Part shown: piece after piece, positions 1 to 6,136 of the stretch
Numbering within the stretch: the stretch's first letter is position 1
Layout: each line of letters opens with the position of its first letter
Origin: Longimicrobiales bacterium
GTDB lineage: Bacteria > Gemmatimonadota > Gemmatimonadetes > Longimicrobiales > Gaopeijiaceae
NCBI GenBank assembly: GCA_028280205.1
Contig: JANQME010000418.1
Span: 1-11,922 of the forward strand
Direction of reading: 5' to 3'
Length of the DNA: 11,922 nt
Notes under the pieces: generated by a model
Database searches by the model: none
The model's input: the letters and a program-made list of their open reading frames with translations, nothing else
Told to the model about the DNA's origin: nothing
Made by a program: the position numbers and the translations under genes

Positions 1-1558
1 GTCTCGATCTCGAGCAGCTTGGAAGCGAGCACATTGCGCTCTCGTAGCAGAATTTGCAGTTCGTGCATGGTGAAAACGGGGAAAGAAGACGCGTTGCCCG
101 ACGGGTCGACGCGCCTTCGCGCAGCGTCGCCACCGGGGAGGAGCGGGACCAGGACAGCGCCGGGACGGCCCCGAAGAGGAGGCCGGCCGCGATCCCGATC
201 GCGCCGAGGAAGGCGTAAACGCGCACGTCCGCGTCGAGAGACGCCACCATGCGGGTCGGAACCACGAGCGGCAGGAGATCTCCGGCGAGCGCCACGAGCG
301 GGATGGCCAGCGTGATGGCCGCGAACGAGAGCACGGTGCTCTCCGTCACGAGTTGCCGCGCGAGCCGTGCACGGGGCGCGCCGAGGGCGAGTCGTACGCC
401 GAGCTCCGAGGTTCGATTGGCGGCCCGCGAGAGAAAGAGGTTGGCCACGTTCGTGCAGGTGAGCAGAAGCACCAGCGCCACGATGACCGCCAGGATGCCG
501 GACAGGCGCAGAGCGGCCTCCCGATCGTCGGGATCGAGCCCCACGCCCCGGGCGAGGAGTGCCAGCATGTCCTGGTTCGTCGCCGAGGCCTCGCGCAACC
601 GGGCGGAGACGACCGCCATGGAAGCCGAGGCCTCCTCGAAGGTCGTGCCGTCCTCCAGGCGGCCGAACACATCGATCCAGCTCGATCCCCAGTCCTGGGC
701 CGGCGTCTCCGCATCGAGGTAGCGGCTCATGAGAAGAGGCACGAACAACTCGGGCCGCGTGCCGAGGTGCGAGACCCCCCGGAAGTCCTCCGGCACGACG
801 CCCACGACCTCCCACGGCCGACTCCCGATCGTGATCGTCGAGCCGACGATGTCCGGGTCTCCGCCGTAACGGCCGATCCAGAGCGAATGGCTCAGGACGG
901 CCACGTGGTGCTCCCCGGGCCGTACGTCGTCGTCCGGGCGGAGGAGTCGTCCGACGTGCGGCCTCACGCCGAGCACGTCGAAGTAGCTTCCGGAAACGAG
1001 GTGTCCGACCACGCGCTCCGTCTCGGCCCCCCGACCGATCACGAACGTCTCCGGCGAGTAGCCGGCGACACCCGAGAGCGTCGGCGCTTCGGCTTCGATG
1101 AGCTTCATCGCCGGCCACGAGAAGACGTCCCATCGGGGAGCTGACTCGTACGACCGTCCGATCTGGACGAGGCGCTCGGGCTCGGCGATTCCGGGCGGCT
1201 CGCGCAGCACGAGTCCGTTGACCAGCGAGAAGATCGCCGCGTTGGCTCCGATCCCCAGAGCCAGCGTCGCCGCCGCGACCCACGTGAATCCGGGCGCCCG
1301 ACCGAGCACGCGGATCGCATACCGTACGTCCTGCAGGATCCCATCCATCGTCCACCCCTCCGTTCTCATCCACAGCGCGTGCGGGAGGGCTCCCGCCGCG
1401 AACTCCAGGACGCCGGGCGCGCCTTCGGGGCGACGACCGGCCGGTCCGGTGGGCGCATCGAGCTCCGCGGACCACTCCTCCAGCCACTCCGCACGGCCGG
1501 ACCCGGGTACGAGCACGGCCCCCATTCGAAGAAGGGCTCGTGCGATGCGCCCCCTCAC
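1..1558 (-). CDS. ADOP-family (MacB/FtsX-like) ABC transporter permease, N-terminal part, runs off left edge
   Basis: Cytoplasmic-membrane permease of the 'acidobacterial duplicated orphan permease' type: MacB-like periplasmic domain plus FtsX-like membrane helices, usually without a linked ATPase. Start chosen is GTG at 1558-1556, overlapping the PadR stop by 4 nt (GTGA). Seen: a soluble N-terminal stretch containing HALWMRTEGW (residues 60-69), then LQDVRYAIRVLGRAPGF (75-91), typical of ADOPs. TM1 is about 91-115 (TLALGIGANAAIFSLVNGL). A MacB-type periplasmic domain follows (about 116-345, with GSYFDVLGVRP and the SLW...YGG region). TM2 is about 352-377 (with TCTNVANLFLSRAANR), TM3 about 405-432, TM4 about 446-468, ending GAVPALSW. 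Intact ADOPs then continue with a linker and a second permease half. Here, after LREGASTRRAT (to about position 90), the frame stays open but turns cysteine-rich and unlike the family, so the gene may be truncated, frameshifted or at a chimeric join. Family call is sure; substrate is unknown. Coupling to PadR suggests regulated expression. Confidence 0.88.
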   Translation of the reverse strand, partial: MRGRIARALLRMGAVLVPGSGRAEWLEEWSAELDAPTGPAGRRPEGAPGVLEFAAGALPHALWMRTEGWTMDGILQDVRYAIRVLGRAPGFTWVAAATLALGIGANAAIFSLVNGLVLREPPGIAEPERLVQIGRSYESAPRWDVFSWPAMKLIEAEAPTLSGVAGYSPETFVIGRGAETERVVGHLVSGSYFDVLGVRPHVGRLLRPDDDVRPGEHHVAVLSHSLWIGRYGGDPDIVGSTITIGSRPWEVVGVVPEDFRGVSHLGTRPELFVPLLMSRYLDAETPAQDWGSSWIDVFGRLEDGTTFEEASASMAVVSARLREASATNQDMLALLARGVGLDPDDREAALRLSGILAVIVALVLLLTCTNVANLFLSRAANRTSELGVRLALGAPRARLARQLVTESTVLSFAAITLAIPLVALAGDLLPLVVPTRMVASLDADVRVYAFLGAIGIAAGLLFGAVPALSWSRSSPVATLREGASTRRATRLLSPFSPCTNCKFCYESAMCSLPSCSRSR

Positions 1559-1866
1559 ACGCCGCCGGCTCCGTCCGGGCTCAGCTCGGCGGCAACGCTT
1601 GCCACGCGTGCCAGCCCGTTCGCGAGCGCACCGGCGCCTTCGGCGGTCAGCTCGTAGTAGCGTCGCCGCGGCCGGCCCTCGCGCTCGGCCACACGCTGGT
1701 CTTCCCAGCGGGCTGCCAGGAGGCCGCTGCGCTTCAGACGCCCGAGCGTCGGATACACCGTGCCCGACGGCATCTCCGTATGTGCGACGATGTCGAGCCC
1801 GTACGCGATCCCGTCTCGGACGGCGGCGAGAATGCGGAGCGACGAGATTCCCAGCGGTCGAGGCAT
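1555..1866 (-). CDS. PadR-family transcriptional regulator
   Basis: Small winged-helix DNA-binding protein (103 aa, usual for short PadR proteins, about 100-115 aa). The N-terminal winged helix is clear: LRILAAVRDGIAYGLDIV (residues 11-28), the recognition region PSGTVYPTLGRLKRSGLL (33-50), and the wing RRRYYELTAEGAGAL (67-81), which matches the PadR signature RR-YY-LT-G. No ligand domain is present beyond the C-terminal dimerisation helix (about 80-95). ATG at 1866 is the natural start. The gene lies just upstream of and overlaps the permease by 4 nt; PadR-ADOP pairs are a recurrent arrangement, so it very likely represses its own operon. PadR proteins are generally repressors that respond to small molecules; the ligand here cannot be inferred. 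A direct repeat lies 11-54 nt upstream of its start. Confidence 0.93.
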   Translation of the reverse strand: MPRPLGISSLRILAAVRDGIAYGLDIVAHTEMPSGTVYPTLGRLKRSGLLAARWEDQRVAEREGRPRRRYYELTAEGAGALANGLARVASVAAELSPDGAGGV

Positions 1867-1876
1867 GTCCGTACCC

Positions 1877-1920
1877 GATGTATAGAAGTGTAAGGTAAGT
1901 AGTAATGTGATGCAGAAGTG
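1877..1920. promoter_or_regulatory. Imperfect direct repeat upstream of padR, candidate operator/promoter
   Basis: GATGTATAGAAGTG (1877-1890) and GATGCAGAAGTG (1909-1920) are repeated on the same strand, starts 32 nt apart, about three helical turns. They sit in a locally AT-rich stretch 11-54 nt upstream of the padR start. On the minus strand a TATACA hexamer (1884-1879) could be a -10 element, though I see no good -35 and the leader would be very short. PadR proteins commonly autoregulate, so this is a plausible binding site; it is inference from position and repetition. Confidence 0.35.
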
Positions 1921-1932
1921 CGGTCAATACGT

Positions 1933-1955
1933 GTCCGGCCTTCCGGGACCCGGAC
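1933..1955. repeat. Short inverted repeat in the padR-msrB divergent region
   Basis: GTCCGG (1933-1938) and CCGGAC (1950-1955) form a perfect 6-bp inverted repeat with an 11-nt spacer in the 149-nt region between padR and msrB. It could be an operator half-site pair or a 5'-UTR hairpin for msrB, but such GC-rich short dyads arise by chance at this base composition. I could not find a convincing -10/-35 pair for msrB; TTGTCA at 1970-1975 is the nearest -35-like hexamer. Confidence 0.2.
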
Positions 1956-2015
1956 GGGACGTGCGGGGGTTGTCAATATGGGGTGGACGTCGAACGCGGG
2001 ACCGAGGGGGCCCAG

Positions 2016-2438
2016 ATGACGAAGCGGGTGGAGAAGTCTGAGAAGGAGTGGCGCTCCGAGCTCTCCGACACGGAGTACCGCGTCCTCCGGAAGGCCGGCA
2101 CGGAGCGGGCCTTCACCGGGCGGTACCACGACGAGAAGCGGCACGGCACGTACCGCTGCCGCGGGTGCGGCATTCCCCTCTTCTCCTCCGACGCGAAGTA
2201 CGACTCCGGCACGGGCTGGCCGTCGTTCTACGACGTCGTGGATCCGACCCACGTGAAGGAGGAGATCGACCGGAAGCTCTTTATGACGCGAACCGAGGTC
2301 CTCTGCTCGGTGTGCGACGGGCACCTGGGGCATGTCTTCCCCGACGGCCCACAGCCCACCGGTCTGCGCTACTGCATCAACTCGGCGGCGCTCGACCTGG
2401 ACACCGACGCGGACGACTCGCAGGACGGAGCCGCGTAG
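2016..2438 (+). CDS. msrB: Peptide-methionine (R)-S-oxide reductase MsrB
   Basis: Reduces the R epimer of methionine sulfoxide in proteins, repairing oxidative damage in the cytoplasm. The 140-aa protein from ATG 2016 is the normal length for a single-domain MsrB. Seen: the zinc-binding pairs CRGC (C48, C51) and CSVC (C97, C100), the signature GTGWPSF (65-71), GHLGHVFPDGP (102-112), and RYCINSAAL with the catalytic C120. There are only five cysteines: four for zinc and one catalytic. The resolving cysteine many MsrBs carry between the first zinc pair and GWPSF is absent, so recycling probably goes directly through thioredoxin or another thiol. Start: ATG 2016 has GAGGGGG 7-13 nt upstream. An in-frame GTG at 1983 would add 11 residues without family support. 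No signal peptide. Divergent from padR and followed by a strong hairpin, so probably monocistronic. Confidence 0.95.
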   Translation: MTKRVEKSEKEWRSELSDTEYRVLRKAGTERAFTGRYHDEKRHGTYRCRGCGIPLFSSDAKYDSGTGWPSFYDVVDPTHVKEEIDRKLFMTRTEVLCSVCDGHLGHVFPDGPQPTGLRYCINSAALDLDTDADDSQDGAA

Positions 2439-2446
2439 CGAGCCGC

Positions 2447-2468
2447 GAAGCGCGGGCCGGCGCGCTTC
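2447..2468 (+). terminator. GC-rich hairpin just after msrB, likely terminator
   Basis: GAAGCGCG (2447-2454), loop GGCCGG, then CGCGCTTC (2461-2468) make a perfect 8-bp stem beginning 8 nt after the msrB stop codon. No T-tract follows, as is common in high-GC genomes. It separates msrB from the downstream lipoprotein operon. The rest of 2439-2577 shows no gene; the frame of the next gene is open through it but is proline/arginine/serine-rich and lacks a plausible signal. Confidence 0.5.
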
Positions 2469-2577
2469 AACGCCCGGCGAGAGGGCGGTACCTTCCCCTT
2501 CCGTGAACCTCCTCGACTCGATCTCGACCCGGGCCGGCCCGCGTGCGCGACCGGCCACCACGCGTGTCCCGAGCCCG

Positions 2578-3237
2578 GTGCCTCACGGCCGGAGGGCGCG
2601 CTCGCGCCTCCGCGGAACCCTCCCCGGGCTCGTGCTCCTCGGCCTCGGCGGCCTTCTCGCTCCGCTCGCCGGCTGCGGCGGAACGCAGGCCCCGCCCGCA
2701 CCGGGCGACTCCCGGGGCTTCCCGCCCGATCTCCGCAATCGGCGAGTCATCCTCCTACCCGTGCAGGAGAATCTCGGCGTACGCGGGGACGTCGATGCCG
2801 AAATCCGCTTCGCCTTCTCGGACTTCGGGGGTGAGGTGGAATGGGTGTTCGCGGACGAGGTCCAGGAGATCCTCGACCGGACGCCGGGCATGGACACCCG
2901 GACGCGTGGACTCGCCGTGAGCCTCTTCCAGTCGGCCGAGGTCGAGCGGATCGGCGACCCGCTCTACGGTGAGCTTCGCCGGATGTCCGCGCTCGTCGAG
3001 GCCGACGTGATTCTCATCCCGCTCACGGCCACCTTCGAGCCCAACGAGGCGCTCGCGGACGACGCCCCGCGCGTGCGGCTGTCGGCGACCCTGGTCGAGC
3101 CGCGCACGGGCCGGGTGCTCTGGTACGGGATCGAGGAGGGCGGCGACTACCCGCAGGGCGATCCGCGCGCGCTCGCCTCGGCGGTCGAGGCGCTGGCGCA
3201 GACGGTCTTCTGGTACGCGGGGCCCCTAGAGGGATGA
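2578..3237 (+). CDS. Predicted lipoprotein with a possible CsgG/TolB-N-like fold, unrecognised family
   Basis: Function not recognised. From GTG 2578 the 219-aa product has a textbook lipoprotein signal: basic n-region (GRRARSRLRG, residues 4-13), hydrophobic core (about 14-30) and lipobox L-A-G-C with C33 as the lipidated residue, then a Gly/Pro linker. The mature part starts NRRVILLPVQENLG and carries ADVILIPLTATF and ATLVEPRTGRVLWYG. This order (a conserved 'LLPV' strand, helices, then 'aD-ili-l' and 'd-rTG-vlW') resembles CsgG, TolB N-terminal and GNA1162-type envelope lipoproteins; the likeness is by pattern only. Start: a second in-frame GTG at 2503 would add 25 residues before the signal, but neither has a strong ribosome site; I chose 2578 because it places the signal peptide at the N-terminus. 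The stop overlaps the next start (ATGA), implying a translational operon. Confidence 0.8.
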   Translation: MPHGRRARSRLRGTLPGLVLLGLGGLLAPLAGCGGTQAPPAPGDSRGFPPDLRNRRVILLPVQENLGVRGDVDAEIRFAFSDFGGEVEWVFADEVQEILDRTPGMDTRTRGLAVSLFQSAEVERIGDPLYGELRRMSALVEADVILIPLTATFEPNEALADDAPRVRLSATLVEPRTGRVLWYGIEEGGDYPQGDPRALASAVEALAQTVFWYAGPLEG

Positions 3238-3740
3238 AGCCGTCCCCACGCGCTCTGCTGACGGTCCTCGTATGCGCTCCGACTTTCGTCGGCTGCGCGC
3301 CTTCCACCGAGGGCTCACTGCCCACGCCCGATGAGGTCCTCGAGTACTACGAATCGGCCCTTGCCATGGATGCGGAGATCAGCGGAAACGTAGCGGTCGT
3401 TCACGTCGACCAGGACGCCGACCAGATCCTGCGCGGTGGGCTCCTCTGGGCAAAGGTCGGCCCTTACGTCTACCTCTTCTCCGAACCGACGAAGGCGCTC
3501 TTCGAGGACTTCGACGGCCTGGCGGCGGTCCGGGTGATCACGAACGTCGGTGACACCGAGATCGCGAACGCGCTCCTCGCCTACGACGAGCTGAGCGAGG
3601 TGCTATGGGCGCGCTCGCTCAACATCGCTGGGCGGGCTCGCCTCGAGGGCACGAACCGCATGACACTTCTCGAGGATCTGGTCGACTGGGGCGAGTCCCA
3701 CACCGAATTCTCCTACAACGAACGATACACCCGACGATGA
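3234..3740 (+). CDS. Putative lipoprotein, possibly with a PNPOx-like split-barrel domain
   Basis: No firm function. The 168-aa product begins with a short signal peptide (MKPSPRALLTVLVCAPTFVGC); C21 would be the lipidated residue, but F at -3 makes the lipobox atypical. The mature region contains GNVAVVHVDQDADQILRGG, LLWAKVGPYVYLFSEPTKALF (about 70-90), a VRVIT strand near 100 and LNIAGRARLEGT (129-140). Strands of the type 'YVYLFS...kal..dF' followed by 'i.G.ArlEg' are reminiscent of the pyridoxamine-5'-phosphate-oxidase-like flavin-binding split barrel, but no decisive flavin-site motif is seen. Such a domain in an exported lipoprotein would be unusual. Starts in the ATGA that ends the preceding lipoprotein and ends in the ATGA that begins isocitrate dehydrogenase, so it sits mid-operon. 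Reading frame is certain from composition and overlaps; domain call is weak. Confidence 0.75.
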   Translation: MKPSPRALLTVLVCAPTFVGCAPSTEGSLPTPDEVLEYYESALAMDAEISGNVAVVHVDQDADQILRGGLLWAKVGPYVYLFSEPTKALFEDFDGLAAVRVITNVGDTEIANALLAYDELSEVLWARSLNIAGRARLEGTNRMTLLEDLVDWGESHTEFSYNERYTRR

Positions 3741-4750
3741 CGCAGACGATCACGGTCGTTCCCGGGGACGGCATCGGCCCGGAGGTCACGGACGCCACCC
3801 TGGAGGTCCTCGCCGCCGCCGGGGCCGACCTCGAGTACGACATGCAGCTCGGCGGCGTGACAGCGCTCGAGCAGGTGAAGCACCCGCTCCCGCAGGAGAC
3901 AATCGACTCCGCCGAGCGGAACCGGATCCTCCTCAAGGGCCCGCTCACCACACCTTCGGGCTCGGGCTTCCGCTCCATCAACGTCGAGCTGCGCAAGCTC
4001 TTCGACCTGTATGCCAACGTCCGCCCCGTGCGCACGATCATGCCCGGCGGCCGCTACGAGGACATCGACCTGGTGCTCATCCGCGAGAACACCGAGGGAC
4101 TGTACGTAGGCGTGGAGCACTACATCGGGATGCACGGGGATCCGAAGGCGGCGGCCGAGTCCGTGATGATCATCACGCGATTCGGTGCGGAGCGGATCAG
4201 CCGCTACGCCTTCGAGTACGCACGGGCGAACGGCCGGAAGAAGGTCACGCTGGCACACAAGGCGAACATTTTGAAGTACACGCAGGGCCTCTTCCTCGAC
4301 GTCGCCCACGAGGTCGCGAAGGACTTTCCCGAAATCGCGTGGGAGGACCGCATCATCGACGCGACGGCGATGCAGCTCGTGCTCGACCCGTACCGCTTCG
4401 ACGTCCTCGTCATGGAGAACATGTTCGGGGACATCCTCTCCGACCTCATGGCCGGGCTGGTCGGAGGGCTGGGCTTCGCCCCGGCCGGCAACATCGGTAA
4501 GGACGCGGCCATGTTCGAGGCCGTGCACGGCTCGGCGCCGGACATCGCGGGCAAGGGGATCGCCAATCCCACCGGCCTGCTCTCCTCGGCGTGTCTCATG
4601 CTCGACCACCTGGATCAGGACGCGGTGGCCGACCGGATCCGCACCGCGGTCGACACGGTGGTTCGCGCCGGCGAGGCCCGCACCGTCGATATGGGCGGGA
4701 GCGCCTCCACGAAGGAGTACACTGCGGCGCTGGTGAAGGCGCTGGTGTGA
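3737..4750 (+). CDS. NAD-dependent isocitrate dehydrogenase
   Basis: Oxidative decarboxylation of isocitrate to 2-oxoglutarate in the TCA cycle, cytoplasmic. The 337-aa protein is the length of the short NAD-linked beta-decarboxylating dehydrogenases. Seen: GDGIGPEV (10-17); the substrate loop FRSINVELRKLFDLYANVRP (78-97) with S80 and N82, the Ser-x-Asn pattern of isocitrate rather than isopropylmalate or homoisocitrate enzymes; LIRENTEGLYVGVEH (114-128) with catalytic Y123; HKANILK (174-180) with catalytic K175; metal-binding D208, D232 and D236 (ENMFGDILSD, 227-236); and HGSAPDIAGKGIANP (264-278). D269 and I270 replace the Lys/Tyr that select NADP in E. coli Icd, so NAD is expected. ATG 3737 overlaps the upstream lipoprotein stop by 4 nt; the frame is open further upstream but runs over that gene. 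Homoisocitrate or tartrate activity is possible but less likely. Confidence 0.93.
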   Translation: MTQTITVVPGDGIGPEVTDATLEVLAAAGADLEYDMQLGGVTALEQVKHPLPQETIDSAERNRILLKGPLTTPSGSGFRSINVELRKLFDLYANVRPVRTIMPGGRYEDIDLVLIRENTEGLYVGVEHYIGMHGDPKAAAESVMIITRFGAERISRYAFEYARANGRKKVTLAHKANILKYTQGLFLDVAHEVAKDFPEIAWEDRIIDATAMQLVLDPYRFDVLVMENMFGDILSDLMAGLVGGLGFAPAGNIGKDAAMFEAVHGSAPDIAGKGIANPTGLLSSACLMLDHLDQDAVADRIRTAVDTVVRAGEARTVDMGGSASTKEYTAALVKALV

Positions 4751-4769
4751 CGCCTCCCGGAGCGTGCCT

Positions 4770-5135
4770 GTGAGCGACCGGAAGGTCTCGTGGCGGGATC
4801 GGTATCCGGAAGAGGTAACGTGCGTCCGCTGTCTCGAGGTGTACGATCAGGTACAGCTCGACCGGATGCTCTGGTGCGAGAACTGTCGGCAGCGGGCGCG
4901 GAACCGGGCCTCGTGGTACGGCTGGATCGGGGGGATCGGCTTCGCCGCGGCGTGTGCCCTCTACGTCTGGTTCGTGATCGTCCCCACCGATCTCGTCGTC
5001 GGAGGGTGGCTCGCCACGCTGGTGGCTGCGGCCTGGATCGGGCAGAAGGTCGCGCGCGAGGCCATCTACGGCGCGATGCGCTTCACGAACGCACGCGCCG
5101 TGGAGGCCGTACCGCCCACGCTGGACGAGGAGTAG
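4770..5135 (+). CDS. Small zinc-ribbon membrane protein, unrecognised
   Basis: No family recognised. The 121-aa product has a cytoplasmic-looking N-terminus with two CxxC pairs (C18-VR-C21 and C36-EN-C39, 14 residues apart), a treble-clef/zinc-ribbon arrangement. A basic stretch (RQRARNRAS, 40-48) and two membrane segments follow (about 50-71 and 75-92), with a polar tail ending VPPTLDEE. The basic stretch just before TM1 suggests the zinc domain faces the cytoplasm. Start: GTG 4770 has GGAG (4759-4762) at a 7-nt spacing; GTG 4764 is too close to that site. It begins 19 nt after the isocitrate dehydrogenase stop, so it is probably the last gene of the same operon, and it converges with the pilW-like gene. 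The 46-nt gap to that gene shows no convincing terminator. Confidence 0.8.
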   Translation: MSDRKVSWRDRYPEEVTCVRCLEVYDQVQLDRMLWCENCRQRARNRASWYGWIGGIGFAAACALYVWFVIVPTDLVVGGWLATLVAAAWIGQKVAREAIYGAMRFTNARAVEAVPPTLDEE

Positions 5136-5181
5136 TCGGCACGTCGCCCGAGGGGAGCGTCCGGCTGGTGGAGGACTCCGG

Positions 5182-6135
5182 CTACCGGTTCCGCTCGTAC
5201 ATCAGGTTGCGCGGGGTCAGGAGCCAGTCATAGTCGCGCTCGAAGGCGTTTCCGTCCACCGTGCGGATCGGCCGGTTGGTGCCGAGCGTGGACGTGACCC
5301 AGATACCGAGGACGTCGTCGAAGTCGTTCGTGGCGTCCGCGTCGGCCACGTTTGCGGAGACCGCGGTATCCCCGTCCGTGAACACCATCTCCGCGTTCCA
5401 CGCCGTCACTCCGTACGCCATCGGCGCGGACGTGAGCACACCCGTGGAGTCGAACCGATCGCCACGGAAGAGCACCGAGTCCTGCTCGAAGTAGACGATC
5501 GGGCGCATCTCCTGCACGAACGTCGTCGTGTTGTCGAGCAGTAGCCCACCCGTGAGGCCGGCTTCGAAGCCCAGGATCGCGGTGTGATTCGTGAAGGTCA
5601 GGTCGAAGGTCGTCCCGTTGTCGACGATGCTCTCGACGATGATGAGGTGGCGGGTGGTGTTCACCTGCAGGCGCGCCAGGTCGCCCGCAGCGAGGTCGGT
5701 GTTGCCGCCCGAGTCCTTGTGGAAGCGGATGCAGCGGGCCCCGCACGTTCCGCCCGCCGGAAGCGGGTTCGACGAGCCGAGTGGGGTGACGATCTCGTGC
5801 GGATGAGCGAGGGCGGGGGTCCACGGTACGTAGAGAATGATGACCGAGTCCGCGCGCGTGCTCACCGTCCCGGACCGTACCAGGCTCTCGACGCCGACCC
5901 CGGCGTACTGGATGTCGCGCCCGAGGCTCATGCCGACGAAGCGTCCGTTCCTGTAGACCTCTTCGCGCTCCTTGTCGCCTTCGACGTTGCGAAAGACGCT
6001 CACGGCGAAGTTGAGCGACGCGCCCGTCACGACCAGACCGAGCACGAGTGCAAAGAGCAGCTCGACGAGCGTGAAGCCGTTTCGCCCGTCGGCGACGGGC
6101 GCCGGCGTACGACGCCGAGGGGATTGCTGATTCAT
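5182..6135 (-). CDS. PilW-like minor pilin / prepilin-type protein
   Basis: Minor pilin or pseudopilin inserted in the inner membrane and processed by prepilin peptidase; PilW-type proteins form part of the priming/tip complex of type IV pili. Seen in the 317-aa product: a class III signal NG|FTLVELLFALVLGLVV with cleavage after G20, F21 at +1 and the canonical E25 at +5, followed by the hydrophobic helix (about 21-45) and a large soluble domain. The length (about 300 aa), position last in the minor pilin cluster and motif GRDIQYAGVGV (about 73-83) fit PilW ('L..diR.AGy'). A close Cys pair occurs in GGTCGARCIRF (about 129-139), a likely disulfide. ATG 6135 lies 1 nt after the pilV-like stop. 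Ends convergently against the zinc-ribbon gene. Confidence 0.85.
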   Translation of the reverse strand: MNQQSPRRRTPAPVADGRNGFTLVELLFALVLGLVVTGASLNFAVSVFRNVEGDKEREEVYRNGRFVGMSLGRDIQYAGVGVESLVRSGTVSTRADSVIILYVPWTPALAHPHEIVTPLGSSNPLPAGGTCGARCIRFHKDSGGNTDLAAGDLARLQVNTTRHLIIVESIVDNGTTFDLTFTNHTAILGFEAGLTGGLLLDNTTTFVQEMRPIVYFEQDSVLFRGDRFDSTGVLTSAPMAYGVTAWNAEMVFTDGDTAVSANVADADATNDFDDVLGIWVTSTLGTNRPIRTVDGNAFERDYDWLLTPRNLMYERNR

Positions 6136-6136
6136 G

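Noticed and set aside
1734..2561. 275-codon minus-strand open frame covering the padR promoter and msrB
   Set aside because: It overlaps msrB antisense and the padR gene in another frame; no motif, no start context.
2332..2577. Upstream extension of the first lipoprotein frame into msrB
   Set aside because: It would overlap conserved msrB codons and put more than 80 low-complexity residues before the signal peptide.
3713..4609. 298-codon minus-strand frame antisense to isocitrate dehydrogenase
   Set aside because: Shadow of a highly conserved enzyme; composition of charged residues and His is typical of antisense frames.
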